Assembly (NCBI RefSeq): GCF_005503695.1 | Contig: NZ_SCMU01000003.1 | Location: 124,001-188,000, forward strand | Length of the DNA stretch: 64,000 nucleotides | Source of the DNA: Sphingopyxis sp. 2PD | GTDB lineage: Bacteria > Pseudomonadota > Alphaproteobacteria > Sphingomonadales > Sphingomonadaceae | Reading direction: 5' to 3' | Shown here: positions 25,477-35,691 of the stretch, one piece after another | How positions within the stretch are numbered: position 1 is the first letter of the stretch | How the letters are laid out: each line of letters starts with the position of its first letter | Position numbers and translations under genes: made by a program | Notes under the pieces: model-generated | Database searches by the model: none | What the model was told of the DNA's origin: nothing | The model's input: the letters and a program-made list of their open reading frames with translations, nothing else

Positions 25477-26121
25477 TCAGCCCCCCGGCACCAGTTCGAT
25501 CACGTCGACCAGTGATTCATACGCCGGGGCGGGCAGCACCAGACGCCAGCGATTGTCGCCGATCCGTTCGACCAGCCCCGCCATGTCGCGCATCCGGTCG
25601 CTGCCGTAATTGACCGCCATTTTCTCGTCGCCGAGCTCGAGCGTGCCGAGGAAAATCTGGCGTTTCAGATGATCGGGAAAGATCAACCCCACGGGGCGCT
25701 GCGACCCGGTCAGCTTGGTCAGGCTCGACAGCCCCTGTTCGGGCGCGACGCGGCAGCGGAACCAGCCATAGGCGATATAGCTGAGCCCGCCGCGCCCCTT
25801 GGCGCCGACCTTGATCGTCCGGCAGCGGTAATCGCCCGCCGGCAGATGCGCGTTGGGCAGCGCCGCCATCGGTTGCAGCAGCACGCCCTCGCGGTCGATC
25901 TCGGCGCCATGCCCCTTGGCGCGGGCGTCGGCGAGCGCCGCTTCCCAGCTGGAATACCAGCCACGAATTCGTTCCTTGTCGGCATCGGTCGCGGTGGCGC
26001 GCCAGCTTCCCGCGGCGGGCGGCTCGTCGGCCGCCGACGGCGGTATTTTCGGCACCGTCTGGCATGCGCCGACGCTCGCCCCCAGCATAAGGGCGAATAG
26101 ATATTTGGTGCGACCCCTCAT
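25477..26121 (-). CDS. DUF4893 domain lipoprotein
   Basis: 214 residues from the ATG at 26121. The signal MRGRTKYLFALMLGASVGAC ends in a lipobox-like SVGAC. The body (WRATATDADKERIRGWYSSW, later DYRCRTIKVG and SYIAYGWFRCRV) matches DUF4893, a family of unknown function found mainly in sphingomonads. An in-frame start 60 bases upstream is less likely. It lies upstream of the M20 gene but a repeat sits between them. Confidence 0.8.
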   Translation of the reverse strand: MRGRTKYLFALMLGASVGACQTVPKIPPSAADEPPAAGSWRATATDADKERIRGWYSSWEAALADARAKGHGAEIDREGVLLQPMAALPNAHLPAGDYRCRTIKVGAKGRGGLSYIAYGWFRCRVAPEQGLSSLTKLTGSQRPVGLIFPDHLKRQIFLGTLELGDEKMAVNYGSDRMRDMAGLVERIGDNRWRLVLPAPAYESLVDVIELVPGG

Positions 26122-26184
26122 TCTCCGTCTCTCCCCTGGTCCGGCTGCGTTAACCTTAGGAGGGGAAAGGAGAATGCTCAAGGC

Positions 26185-26970
26185 TTAGGCAGCGGTCCAC
26201 CCGCCATCGACGCTCAGGTTCGCGCCGGTGATGTTCGCCGCTTCGTCGCGCGTCAGGAAAGACGCCAGCGCCGCGACCTGTTCGACGGTCACGAACTGCT
26301 TGGTCGGCTGGCCCGCCAGCAGCACGTCGTTGATCACCTGCTCGCGCGTCATCCCGCGCGCCTTCATCGTGTCGGGAATCTGCCCCTCGACCAGCGGGGT
26401 CCAGACATAGCCGGGGCTGATGCAATTGGCGGTGATCCCGGCATCCGCGACTTCCAGCGCGACCGCCTTGGTCATTCCGACCAGCCCGTGCTTCGCCGCG
26501 ACATAGGCCGATTTGAACGGCGAGGCGACGAGCGAGTGCGCCGATGCGGTGCCGATGATCCGGCCCCACCCCTTTTTGCGCATGCCGGGGACGGCGTGAC
26601 GGATGGTGTGAAACGCCGACGTCAGGTTGAGCGCGAGGATCAGATCCCATTTCTCGACCGGGAAATCCTCGATCGGCGACACGAACTGCGTCCCGGCATT
26701 GTTCACCAGGATGTCGACGCCGCCCATATCGGCATCGGCGCGCGCGAACATCTCGGCAATCGCCTCGACCTTGGTCAGGTCGGCATCGTCATAGCTCGCC
26801 TTGCCGCCGCTCAAGCCTTCGAGCGCAGCGCGCTCGGCCTCGATCGCCGCGGCGTCGCCAAAGCCGTTGATGATCAGATTCGCGCCCTCGCTCGCCAGCG
26901 CCTTGGCGATGCCCAGCCCGATCCCCGACGTCGATCCGGTGACGAGCGCGGTTTTTCCTTTGAGACGCAT
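26185..26970 (-). CDS. bdhA: 3-hydroxybutyrate dehydrogenase (SDR)
   Basis: 261 residues from the ATG at 26970. Rossmann motif ALVTGSTSGIGLGIAKAL (about 7-24), NNAGTQF (about 92), catalytic Ser in TASAHSLVASP and YVAAKHG (Tyr-x3-Lys, about 155). The signature SAHSLVASPFKSAYVAAKHG and the C-terminal GANLSVDGGWTAA match D-3-hydroxybutyrate dehydrogenases, which turn 3-hydroxybutyrate from polyhydroxybutyrate into acetoacetate using NAD. It follows the patatin gene by 28 bases, so the pair is probably one transcript. Confidence 0.9.
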   Translation of the reverse strand: MRLKGKTALVTGSTSGIGLGIAKALASEGANLIINGFGDAAAIEAERAALEGLSGGKASYDDADLTKVEAIAEMFARADADMGGVDILVNNAGTQFVSPIEDFPVEKWDLILALNLTSAFHTIRHAVPGMRKKGWGRIIGTASAHSLVASPFKSAYVAAKHGLVGMTKAVALEVADAGITANCISPGYVWTPLVEGQIPDTMKARGMTREQVINDVLLAGQPTKQFVTVEQVAALASFLTRDEAANITGANLSVDGGWTAA

Positions 26971-26998
26971 GGTGCAAGTCCTTTCGATGGAAGAATAT

Positions 26999-28156
26999 TC
27001 AGTTGATGTCGGGATCGGCCTTGGAACGCAGCGCGTCGGATTGCACCGCAAAACTGCCCGATCGCCCTTCGGCGATGCTGTCGGCGAGCAGGTGCCCGTC
27101 TTTCATCGCGGCTTCGACCGCCGCGCGCCCCAGCGCCCAATTGGCCTCCATGGTCGAGCGCGAAAATTCGAAATCGCGCGCCCCGGTTTGCCATTTCGGC
27201 GGCTGGTGGATCAGCTGAACGACGTTCAGCGCCTTGCAATCGACCATGCGCTGCACCGCCTTGACCTCGGGCAGGTCCAGCGCCTCCGCCGGGAGCTTCG
27301 CCAGCATCCGGTCGATCAGCTGATGCTCCTTGCGCCGTCGCACCAGCCCGTCCGAAATCCGCCGCGTACGGCTGGAATAGCGAATATCCTTCTCGCGCGA
27401 CCAGGCTTCTTCCATGTCGTGCGGTCGCTCGCCGCGCGCGGGGAACAGGTCGACCTGAAACACCAGCATATCCTCCTTGGCGGCATCGACGACATGCTCG
27501 AGCGGGGTGTTCGACACCAGCCCGCCATCCCAATACCAGGTGCCGTCGATCTCGACCGGCGGCAACCCCGGCGGCAGCGCGCCGGAAGCCAGAATATGCC
27601 GCGCGTCGATCGTGTCGATCCGGGTGTCGAAATAGCGGAAATTCCCGGTCTCGACCGCCACCGCGCCGACCGACAGCCGCACCTTGCCACTGTTCACCCG
27701 GTCCCAGTCGACAAGGCGGTCGAGCGTCTCGACCAGCGGCTTGGTGTCATAAAAGCTCACCGCCTCGGGCGTCTGCCGCTCGGCAAACATCGGCGGCGGG
27801 AAGCGCGGGGTGAAAAAGCCGGGGACGCCGAACGCCATCACCTGCCCGGCCGCCGCCATATGCGCCCATTCGCGCGCCCAGTCGTTGTCGGCGGTTGGCA
27901 GCGACGGCATCGCCGACGACACGCCGCTCCAGAACTCGCGCAGCTTGCCCACCGCCTGATCGCGCGGGTTACCCGCGATGATCGCGGCGTTGACCGCGCC
28001 GATCGAAATCCCCGCGACCCAATCGAGTTCGATGCCAAGGTCGATCATCGCCTCGTAAACCCCCGCCTGGAACGCGCCGAGCGCGCCGCCGCCTTGCAGG
28101 ACAAGCACGACGAGGTCGGGAAGCGGGAGCGCGGCGGTGGCGGCACGGCGTGGCAT
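26999..28156 (-). CDS. Patatin-like phospholipase
   Basis: 385 residues. Patatin core: oxyanion LQGGGALGAFQAGVYEA (about 19-35), nucleophile elbow AGISIGAVNAA (GxSxG, about 48-58) and the catalytic Asp in WDGGLVSNTPLEH (about 210). A C-terminal DUF3734-like extension follows (about 290-385). No signal peptide. Patatins of this type are found beside 3-hydroxybutyrate dehydrogenase in many alphaproteobacteria, which has led to links with polyhydroxybutyrate metabolism. That role is context-based. Confidence 0.88.
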   Translation of the reverse strand: MPRRAATAALPLPDLVVLVLQGGGALGAFQAGVYEAMIDLGIELDWVAGISIGAVNAAIIAGNPRDQAVGKLREFWSGVSSAMPSLPTADNDWAREWAHMAAAGQVMAFGVPGFFTPRFPPPMFAERQTPEAVSFYDTKPLVETLDRLVDWDRVNSGKVRLSVGAVAVETGNFRYFDTRIDTIDARHILASGALPPGLPPVEIDGTWYWDGGLVSNTPLEHVVDAAKEDMLVFQVDLFPARGERPHDMEEAWSREKDIRYSSRTRRISDGLVRRRKEHQLIDRMLAKLPAEALDLPEVKAVQRMVDCKALNVVQLIHQPPKWQTGARDFEFSRSTMEANWALGRAAVEAAMKDGHLLADSIAEGRSGSFAVQSDALRSKADPDIN

Positions 28157-28309
28157 GGACTCGGGGGTTCCTTTGGTCCGCGAAAGCGCGATTGGTGCGC
28201 CGCAGCATAGATGAATGCAAGCGCCGCGTCGCGCGCGAAGTCTCTTTCAATTGCCCGGCGCTGCTGTAACTATCGGGACGGACAGACACTTTAGCGGCGG
28301 AGAACCCCA

Positions 28310-29215
28310 ATGCGCCTCGACGATTATGATCCCGGCGACGATATTCGCGACCTCGGCCGCGGCGGGGGCGGCGGTTTTGGCGGGGGTGGCGGCGGCCTTG
28401 GCGGGCTGCTGATCGGTTTCCTGCCGATGCTGCTCGGGCGCAAGATGGGGTGCGGGACGATCCTGCTGATCGGGGCGGTCGCCTTTTTCCTGCTTGGCCC
28501 CGGTGCCAATATGCTGAGCAGCGGCGGCGGAACCGCTGACCCGATGGTGGACAGCCGCGGCGGCGCGAACGTCGCCTGCGACACCGCTTCGGAACGGTTC
28601 GCCTGCAATGTGTTCGGATCGACGCACACGGTTTGGGAGGGCTTTGTTAGCGGCTACCAAAGGCCGACGCTCAACTTCTTTACCGAACGCAACAGTTCGG
28701 ATTGCGGCGCTGCGCAGGCGGCGATGGGCCCCTTCTATTGCCCCGCCGACCAGGGCGTCTATCTCGACACAAGCTTTTTCAACGAACTCGAACAGAAATT
28801 CGGCGCCGCGGGCGACGCGGCGCAGGCCTATGTGATCGCGCACGAGGTCGGCCATCATATCCAGACGATCAGCGGGATTTCGAACCAGGTCCGTCAGGCG
28901 CAGGCGCGCAGCTCGCAGGCGGAAGGCAACTCGCTGCAGGTCCGCATGGAATTGCAGGCCGATTGCTACGCGGGTGTCTGGGCGGCGCGCGCGCGCACTG
29001 CGGCGGGTCAGCCGGTGATGGAGCCGGGCGATATGGAAGAGGCGATGCGCGCGGCGAATGCGATCGGCGACGACACGCTGATGCGTTCGGCGGGGCAGCG
29101 TCCGGTTCCCGAAAGCTTTACCCATGGCACCAGCGAACAACGCATGACATGGCTGCGCCGCGGCCTGCAATCGGGGGACCCGCGCCAGTGCAATGCCTTC
29201 GACACCGCCATCTGA
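28310..29215 (+). CDS. YpfJ-like neutral zinc metallopeptidase, membrane-anchored
   Basis: 301 residues. A glycine-rich start (residues 17-34: GRGGGGGFGGGGGGLGG), one or two membrane segments (about 35-65), then the YpfJ family domain: FYCPADQGVYLDTSFF, zinc site AYVIAHEVGHHIQ (HExxH, about 182) and the third-ligand region ELQADCYAGVWA. The C-terminus HGTSEQRMTWLRRGLQSGDP is also conserved. The catalytic part should face the periplasm. Its 3' end overlaps the following amidohydrolase gene. Confidence 0.92.
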   Translation: MRLDDYDPGDDIRDLGRGGGGGFGGGGGGLGGLLIGFLPMLLGRKMGCGTILLIGAVAFFLLGPGANMLSSGGGTADPMVDSRGGANVACDTASERFACNVFGSTHTVWEGFVSGYQRPTLNFFTERNSSDCGAAQAAMGPFYCPADQGVYLDTSFFNELEQKFGAAGDAAQAYVIAHEVGHHIQTISGISNQVRQAQARSSQAEGNSLQVRMELQADCYAGVWAARARTAAGQPVMEPGDMEEAMRAANAIGDDTLMRSAGQRPVPESFTHGTSEQRMTWLRRGLQSGDPRQCNAFDTAI

Positions 29216-30471
29216 TCGTAGCGCTCGCGGCCGCGGTGGCCGCGACGCCTGCGATGGCGCAGACGATCTATGTTCAGGCCGGACGGCTGATCGACGGCGT
29301 GACCGACGACGTTCGCACCGACCAATGCATCACGATCGAGGCCGAACAGATCAAGGCGGTCGCCCCCTGCGGCGAAACGCCCGCGGGCGCGACGCGGCTC
29401 GATTGGTCGGGCTTCACCGTCCTGCCCGGGCTGATCGACCTTCACACCCATCTCGCCGATCTCGGCCAGAGCGCCGACCTTGCCGCGCCGATCAAGGCGT
29501 CGCCCGCCGAAACCGTCCTTGTCGGCGCGCGCAACGCCCGCGTCACGCTGGACGCGGGGTTCACCAGCGTACGCGACGTCGGCACCTATCGCGGCCTGAC
29601 CGACGTGACGCTGCGCAACGCGATCGAACGGGGCGATGTGCCGGGACCGCGGATGTGGGTCGCGGGCGCCTATATCACGATCCCCAAGGGCGGCGGCGAA
29701 TTGAACGGCGTCGTGCCCAACGACCAATTGCCCCCCGATATGCGGCTGGGCGTTGCAGCAACGCCTGAAGAAGCGGCGGCCAAGACCATCTTCCTGCTCG
29801 ATAGCGGCGCCGATTTCATCAAGACGATCGCCACCGGCGCGGTGCTGGCGATCGGCACCGAACCCGGCGCGGTCGAGATGTCAGAGGAATATCTGCGTGC
29901 GGTGGTGACGGTGGCCCATGCGCGCGGCAAAAAGGTCACCGCCCATGCCCATGGTGCCGAGGGGATCAAGGTCGCGATCAACGCCGGGGTCGACAGCATC
30001 GAGCACGCGAGCCTCGCTGACGAGGAAGCGCTCCAGCTTGCAAGGGCGCGCGGCACCTGGCTGGCGATGGACATCTATAACGGTACCTACATTGACGATG
30101 TCGGCACCAAAGAGGGCTGGCCCGAGGAATATCTGCGCAAGAACCGCGAAACCACCGACGCCCAGCGCGCCGCCTTTCGCCGTGCGGTCGAGCTGGGGGT
30201 GAATATCGGTTACGCCACCGACGCCGGCGTCTATCCGCACGGGCTGAACGCGCGGCAATTCCGCAATATGGTTAAATATGGCATGACGCCGATGCAGGCG
30301 ATCCAGTCCGCCACCGGCCGCGCCGCGATCGAGATGGGCCGGGGCGACATCGGCGCGATCGTGCCCGGCCGCTATGCCGATATGGTCGCGGTAAAGGCCG
30401 ACCCGCTTGCCGACATCGCAGTACTCGAAAAGATCGACCATGTGATGAAGGGCGGCGTGATCGTCCGGTAG
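29188..30471 (+). CDS. Secreted amidohydrolase family protein
   Basis: 427 residues if it starts at GTG 29188, which yields a clean signal peptide MQCLRHRHLIVALAAAVAAT followed by PAMAQ; GGGGGA lies about eleven bases upstream, and the first 28 bases overlap the metallopeptidase gene in another frame. No ATG gives a signal peptide. Amidohydrolase ligands are complete: GLIDLHTHLADLG (about 71-83), FIKTIATG, VTAHAHGAEGI, DSIEHAS and YATDAGVYPHG (catalytic Asp), ending in GAIVPGRYADMVAVKADPL. This resembles imidazolonepropionase-like peptidases (Xaa-Pro dipeptidase-like group). Translational coupling with the upstream gene is likely. Confidence 0.85.
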   Translation: MQCLRHRHLIVALAAAVAATPAMAQTIYVQAGRLIDGVTDDVRTDQCITIEAEQIKAVAPCGETPAGATRLDWSGFTVLPGLIDLHTHLADLGQSADLAAPIKASPAETVLVGARNARVTLDAGFTSVRDVGTYRGLTDVTLRNAIERGDVPGPRMWVAGAYITIPKGGGELNGVVPNDQLPPDMRLGVAATPEEAAAKTIFLLDSGADFIKTIATGAVLAIGTEPGAVEMSEEYLRAVVTVAHARGKKVTAHAHGAEGIKVAINAGVDSIEHASLADEEALQLARARGTWLAMDIYNGTYIDDVGTKEGWPEEYLRKNRETTDAQRAAFRRAVELGVNIGYATDAGVYPHGLNARQFRNMVKYGMTPMQAIQSATGRAAIEMGRGDIGAIVPGRYADMVAVKADPLADIAVLEKIDHVMKGGVIVR

Positions 30472-30495
30472 CGACCGATAGCGGACATGTCTTCT

Positions 30496-30603
30496 CCCCT
30501 CCCTTTTAGGGAGGGGCTGGGGGTGGGTAGCCGCCGAAGGCGGCATTCTGCCTCGGCTCGCTTCGCTCGCACCCACCCCTAACCCCTCCCTGGAAGGGAG
30601 GGG
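30496..30603. repeat. Palindromic intergenic repeat, family C
   Basis: Arms 30496-30528 and 30571-30603 built from CCCCTCCC...GGGAGGGG and GGGGGTGGGT / ACCCACCCC units; each arm also folds on itself (CCCTCCC-TTTTA-GGGAGGG). The loop has CGAAGGCGGCATTCTGCC and GGCTCGCTTCGCTCGC. It lies between the tandem amidohydrolase and S9 peptidase genes. One related arm is seen near 47990-48015. Confidence 0.85.
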
Positions 30604-30693
30604 AATGGCTTAAAACCACCCCAAACCGGACGCCCTGAACCCGCAATCGACGAACACGCTTGAACGCGCGCCCTACCCCGCTAAACCGCTTTC

Positions 30694-32760
30694 ATGCGAA
30701 ACCATATCCTGACCAGCGCCCTGGCGCTCGCTGCTGCCCTGTCCACCCCGGCTTTTGCGCGCCCGATGACCGAGGTCGATCTCGCCACGCTGAAGCGCGT
30801 CGCGGCGCCGACTGCGTCACCCGACGGCCGCTGGGTGGTGTTCCAGATGACCGAGACCGACGCCGCAACCTACAAGCGCTCGACCGGCTTGTGGTTGGTG
30901 GACCGCAATGCAAAGAATGCCGCGCCGGGACGCATCGCCGACACCGCCGACAAGAATGAATCGGCCCCCGCGTTCCACCCCGACGGCAGCCTCTATTTCC
31001 TCTCGAACACCAGCGGCAAAAGCCAGGTTTGGCGTGTCGATCCCACCACTGGCGCCGCCGCCGCGCAGGTTACCGACACCGTGGCCGACGTTTCGGGTTT
31101 CAAGATTTCGCCCGACGGCCAGCGCCTGCTCGCGTGGGGCGACGTGCCGCGCGAATGCACCGATTTCGGCTGCGACGCGAAGGACAAGGGCGCCCAGCCT
31201 GGCCCCGGCACCGGCCGCCTGTACAAGGACGGCGTGGGCTTCGTTCGCCATTGGGACAGCTGGGAAACCCCCGGCACCTACAGCCGCCCCTTTGTCTTCA
31301 ACCTCGACGGGGGCAAGGCGACGAACGCGCGCGCCGTCGATGTCGGCCTGACCGGTGACAGCCCGTCGAAACCCTTTGGCGGTGGCGAGGAACTGGCGTG
31401 GGGCGCCGACAGCCGCACCGTGTATTTCACGCTGCGCAAGGCCGACAAGGACGAGCCGACCTCGACCAACCTCGATATCTATAGCTGGCTGGTCGACAGC
31501 CGGATGATGCCGCGGAACCTCACGGCCGAAAATCAGGCGACCGACACCCTCCCCACCCCCTCGCCCGACGGCAAATGGCTCGCTTATGCCGCGATGGCGC
31601 GTCCGGGGTATGAGGCCGACCGGCAGGTGCTCATGCTGCGCGATCATTCAACCGGCGAAACGCGCAAGCTGACTGACGCATGGGATCGCTCCGTGGGTTC
31701 GATCGCGTGGGCCGCGGACGGCAAGTCGCTCTATGTCACCGCGCAGGACGTGCTCGATCACCCCGTGTTCCGCGTCGATGTGAAGACCGGCAAGGTGACA
31801 AAGCTCAAGGCCACCACCGAAGCCTATGAGGGCAATATCGGCGACGTCACCCCGCTGCCCGGCGGCGCGCTGCTCTACTCGCGTAACAGCGTCGCGGTGC
31901 CGACCGACCTCTGGACGCGCGACGCCAAGGGCAAGATTACCCGTCTGACCGACGTCAACCGCGCCCAGTTGGCCGAACTCGACCCCGTCGATGCCAAACG
32001 CTTCAGTTTCAAGGGCGCGAACGGCGACACCGTGTGGGGGCAGATCGTCAAACCCGCCGATACCAAGGGCAAGATCCCGGTCGCCTTCCTCGTCCACGGT
32101 GGTCCGCAGTCGAGCTTTGGCAACAGCTGGTCGACGCGGTGGAACCCGCGGCTGTTTTCGGCGCCAGGCTATGCCGCGGTGACCGTCGATTTCCATGGCT
32201 CGACCGGTTACGGACAGGCGTTCACCGACAGCATCAACCAGGATTGGGGCGGCAAGCCGCTCGAAGACCTCAAACTCGGCCTCGCCGCCGCTGGGACGCA
32301 GGACGCCAATGTCGACACCGCCAACGCCTGCGCGCTCGGCGGCTCCTATGGCGGTTACATGATGAACTGGATCGCGGGCCAGTGGCCCGACGGCTTCAAA
32401 TGCCTGGTCAACCACGCCGGGGTGTTCGACCTGCGCGCGATGGCGTTCGAGACCGAGGAAACTTGGTTCGACGAATATGATCATGGCGGTCCTTGGTGGG
32501 AGCGCCGCGACGCCGAGAAATGGAATCCGGTCAACCATGTGACGAAGTGGAAAACGCCGATGCTGGTGATCCACGGCGAGAAGGATTTCCGCATTCCGTA
32601 CAGCCAGAGCCTCGCGGCGTTTCATGCGTTACAACGGCGGGGCGTTGCGGGCGAATTGCTGGTCTTCCCCGACGAAAACCACTGGATCCTGAAGGGCCAG
32701 AATAGCGTCCAATGGTATCAGACGGTGTTCGGGTGGATGGGCAAGCATTTGAAGAAATAG
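30694..32760 (+). CDS. S9 family peptidase (dipeptidyl-aminopeptidase/acylaminoacyl type), secreted
   Basis: 688 residues. Signal peptide MRNHILTSALALAAALSTPA ending FARP. A beta-propeller N-terminal half (about 30-400; repeats such as SPDGRWVVFQM, SPDGQRLLAWG, SPDGKWLAYAA) and a C-terminal alpha/beta hydrolase: nucleophile GGSYGGYMMNW (about 549), Asp in VIHGEKDFRIPYS (about 632) and His in FPDENHWIL (about 664). It removes dipeptides or acyl-amino acids from peptides, probably in the periplasm. Monocistronic by position. Confidence 0.92.
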   Translation: MRNHILTSALALAAALSTPAFARPMTEVDLATLKRVAAPTASPDGRWVVFQMTETDAATYKRSTGLWLVDRNAKNAAPGRIADTADKNESAPAFHPDGSLYFLSNTSGKSQVWRVDPTTGAAAAQVTDTVADVSGFKISPDGQRLLAWGDVPRECTDFGCDAKDKGAQPGPGTGRLYKDGVGFVRHWDSWETPGTYSRPFVFNLDGGKATNARAVDVGLTGDSPSKPFGGGEELAWGADSRTVYFTLRKADKDEPTSTNLDIYSWLVDSRMMPRNLTAENQATDTLPTPSPDGKWLAYAAMARPGYEADRQVLMLRDHSTGETRKLTDAWDRSVGSIAWAADGKSLYVTAQDVLDHPVFRVDVKTGKVTKLKATTEAYEGNIGDVTPLPGGALLYSRNSVAVPTDLWTRDAKGKITRLTDVNRAQLAELDPVDAKRFSFKGANGDTVWGQIVKPADTKGKIPVAFLVHGGPQSSFGNSWSTRWNPRLFSAPGYAAVTVDFHGSTGYGQAFTDSINQDWGGKPLEDLKLGLAAAGTQDANVDTANACALGGSYGGYMMNWIAGQWPDGFKCLVNHAGVFDLRAMAFETEETWFDEYDHGGPWWERRDAEKWNPVNHVTKWKTPMLVIHGEKDFRIPYSQSLAAFHALQRRGVAGELLVFPDENHWILKGQNSVQWYQTVFGWMGKHLKK

Positions 32761-32770
32761 CATTCCAGTA

Positions 32771-32846
32771 TCGTCATGCCGGACCTGATCCGGCATCCAT
32801 AGCTGCGCGGGCGGTTATGGACCGCGAATCAAGCCCGGGGTGACGA
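32771..32846. repeat. Palindromic intergenic repeat, family D
   Basis: Outer arms TCGTCA (32771-32776) and TGACGA (32841-32846), an internal perfect palindrome TGCCGGA-CCTGA-TCCGGCA (32777-32795) and inner arms TCCATA / TATGGA. It lies just after the S9 peptidase stop and before valS. Confidence 0.75.
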
Positions 32847-32910
32847 TGTAGGAAAACGGGGCATTGACCCCTTGCCGCGCCGCACCATGGCTGGCAAAGC
32901 GCGGCGCATT

Positions 32911-35592
32911 ATGCCGATGGACAAAACATTCGATCCCGCCGCAATCGAGGCGAAATGGGCCACTGAGTGGGAAAGCCGCGGGCTGTTTCGCCCACACCGC
33001 CCGGATGCCACCCCCTTCACGATCGTCAACCCGCCGCCGAACGTCACCGGGGCACTGCACATCGGCCATGCGCTCGACAACACGCTGCAGGACGTGCTCG
33101 TCCGCTACGAGCGGCTGCGCGGCAAGGATGCCTTGTGGGTCGTCGGGATGGACCATGCGGGCATCGCGACGCAGATGGTCGTCGAACGCCAGCTCGAGGC
33201 GAGTCAGGACAAGCGCACCAACTACAGCCGCGAAGATTTCATCGACAAGGTGTGGCAATGGAAGGCGGAAAGCGGCGGGCAGATCACCGGCCAGCTCCGC
33301 CGCCTCGGCTGCTCGATGGACTGGTCGCGCGAGCAGTTCACGATGGACCCGCATTTCACGCGAGCCGTGGTCAAGGTGTTCGTCGACCTCCACAAAAAAG
33401 GGCTGATCTACCGCGACAAAAGGCTGGTGAACTGGGACCCGAAGCTCAAGACCGCGATTTCGGACCTTGAGGTCGAGACGCATGAGATTCAGGGCGGCTT
33501 CTGGCACTTCAAATATTCGCTCGCCGACGGCGTGACGCTTGACGATGGCCGCGATTATATCGAAGTGGCGACGACGCGCCCGGAAACGATGCTCGCCGAC
33601 ATGGCGGTCGCGGTGCACCCCGACGATCCGCGCTACAAGAGCGTGATCGGCAAGGACATCCTCCAGCCGATCACCGGGCGCCGTTTCAAGATCATCGCCG
33701 ACGAACATGCGGATCCCGAGCTGGGCAGCGGCGCGGTGAAGATTACGCCGGGGCATGATTTCAACGACTTCGACGTCGGCAAGCGCGCGGGCTTCAAGCC
33801 CGGCGAAATGCTCAACATGCTCGACGGCGATGCGAACGTCATCCAGACTGCCGACGAGCTGATCCCCGCCGAATATCTGGGCCTCCACCGTTTCAAACGC
33901 GACGATGTCGATGGCGCACGCGAACTGGTCGTGACGCGGATGAAGGAAGGCGGCTTCCTGATCCCGCATATCGACAAGGACGGCAAAGAACACGACGCTG
34001 AACCGCGCACCATCCAGACCCCCTTCGGCGACCGCGGCGGCGTGGTGATCGAGCCGTGGTTGACCGACCAATGGTATGTCGACGCCGAAACGCTCGCGCA
34101 GCCGCCGATGGCGGCGGTGCGCGACGGGCACATCAATATCGTGCCCAAGACATGGGAAAAGACCTTCTTCAACTGGATGGAGAATATCCAGCCCTGGTGT
34201 GTGTCGCGCCAGCTTTGGTGGGGGCACCGGATTCCGGCGTGGTACGCTGAAGACGGCCGCATCTTCGTCGCCGAAACCGAAGAAGAGGCACAGGCTGAAG
34301 CGGGCACAGGCGTTACCCTGACACGCGACGAGGATGTTCTCGACACCTGGTTCTCCTCCGCCCTCTGGCCCTTCGCCACCCTCGGCTGGCCCGAAGACAC
34401 CGACCTCGTCAAACGCCACTACCCCAATGACGTCCTCATCTCGGGCTTCGACATCCTGTTCTTCTGGGATGCGCGCATGGCGATGCAGGGGATGGAGTTC
34501 ATGGGCGATGTCCCGTGGAAGACGCTCTATCTCCACGGTCTCGTCCGCGCGCCCGACGGCGCGAAGATGTCGAAGTCGAAGGGCAATGTCGTCGACCCGC
34601 TCGGGCTGATCGACCAATATGGCGCCGATGCGCTGCGCTTCTTCATGGCGGCGATGGAAAGCCAGGGCCGCGACATCAAGATGGATGACGCGCGCCTTGC
34701 GGGCTATCGCAACTTTGCGACTAAGCTCTGGAACGCCGCGCGCTTCTGCGAAGCCAATGGCATTTCGGCCTCGACCAGCTTCGAGGCGCCGGCCGCGACG
34801 CTGCCGGTCAACCGCTGGATCATCGGCGAAGTCGCCGCGAACGTCACCGCGATGGAAACCGCCTTCGCCGCCTACCGCTTCGACGAGGCCGCGAATGCCA
34901 TCTACAGCTTCGCTTGGGACCGGTTCTGCGACTGGTATCTCGAGCTGATCAAGGGCGCGATCGACGACGAGACCAAGGCGGTGGCGGGCTGGGTGCTCGA
35001 CCAGATCCTCGTCATGCTCCACCCCTTCATGCCCTTCATCACCGAAGAGTTGTGGACCGGGCTGGGCGACCGTGCCGACTATCCGCTGATCACCGCCAAA
35101 TGGCCCGCGCCGAACGCCGCGCGCGATGCCGAGGCCAGCGCCGATATCGACTGGCTGATCAAGCTGGTCAGCGAATTGCGCGGTGCGAAGGCCGAACTCG
35201 GCCTGCCGCCGGGTGCGCGCCTGACCGCGCATTTCCCGGCGTCGCTGAAAGGCCGCACCGAAAAGCTCGCCGCGCAACTCGACCGTCTCGCGCGGCTCGA
35301 AACGATCAGCTTCGATCCCGCCCCTGCGGGCGCGTCGGCACAGCTCGTCGTCGAGGGTGAGACGATCACCGTCCCGCTCGAAGGCGTGATCGACATCGCC
35401 GCCGAACGCGACCGCCTCACCAAGGCGCTCGCCGCCGCGGTCAAGGAACGCGACGGCCTTGCGGGCCGCCTTAATAACCCGTCGTTCGTCGAACGCGCCA
35501 AGCCCGAAGCGGTCGAAAAGGCGCGCGCCGACCATGCCGCGAAGGAAGCAGAAGCGGACCGGCTGACCGCCGCGCTGGCCCGGCTGGGGTGA
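32911..35592 (+). CDS. valS: Valyl-tRNA synthetase
   Basis: 893 residues from the ATG at 32911; a second ATG at 32917 is equally possible and neither has a strong ribosome site. Class I landmarks: HIGH at residues 50-53 ([14 protein letters not shown]), the editing domain (about 190-330) and KMSKS in [18 protein letters not shown] (about 554). The C-terminal arm (about 825-893) is the charged coiled coil typical of ValS. It charges tRNA-Val in the cytoplasm. The next gene, a sensor kinase, is 100 bases on. Confidence 0.96.
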   Translation: MPMDKTFDPAAIEAKWATEWESRGLFRPHRPDATPFTIVNPPPNVTGALHIGHALDNTLQDVLVRYERLRGKDALWVVGMDHAGIATQMVVERQLEASQDKRTNYSREDFIDKVWQWKAESGGQITGQLRRLGCSMDWSREQFTMDPHFTRAVVKVFVDLHKKGLIYRDKRLVNWDPKLKTAISDLEVETHEIQGGFWHFKYSLADGVTLDDGRDYIEVATTRPETMLADMAVAVHPDDPRYKSVIGKDILQPITGRRFKIIADEHADPELGSGAVKITPGHDFNDFDVGKRAGFKPGEMLNMLDGDANVIQTADELIPAEYLGLHRFKRDDVDGARELVVTRMKEGGFLIPHIDKDGKEHDAEPRTIQTPFGDRGGVVIEPWLTDQWYVDAETLAQPPMAAVRDGHINIVPKTWEKTFFNWMENIQPWCVSRQLWWGHRIPAWYAEDGRIFVAETEEEAQAEAGTGVTLTRDEDVLDTWFSSALWPFATLGWPEDTDLVKRHYPNDVLISGFDILFFWDARMAMQGMEFMGDVPWKTLYLHGLVRAPDGAKMSKSKGNVVDPLGLIDQYGADALRFFMAAMESQGRDIKMDDARLAGYRNFATKLWNAARFCEANGISASTSFEAPAATLPVNRWIIGEVAANVTAMETAFAAYRFDEAANAIYSFAWDRFCDWYLELIKGAIDDETKAVAGWVLDQILVMLHPFMPFITEELWTGLGDRADYPLITAKWPAPNAARDAEASADIDWLIKLVSELRGAKAELGLPPGARLTAHFPASLKGRTEKLAAQLDRLARLETISFDPAPAGASAQLVVEGETITVPLEGVIDIAAERDRLTKALAAAVKERDGLAGRLNNPSFVERAKPEAVEKARADHAAKEAEADRLTAALARLG

Positions 35593-35691
35593 CGACCGAC
35601 GCACCGGCTTTCGACCAAAGCGCCCGGGGGTTCGACTGGCGGCCCTCCGTCTGCTAGCGTCAGGGTCGGTTTTGGCGCTAAAGCAGGCGCA

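Noticed and set aside
30496-30603. Family C repeat considered as a rho-independent terminator
   Set aside because: The stem is strong, but no T-run follows on either strand and similar half-elements lie elsewhere, so it is called a repeat.
32815-35604. A 929-codon reverse-strand frame across valS
   Set aside because: It is exactly antisense to valS, has no recognisable domain, and ends and starts near the valS limits because of codon bias.
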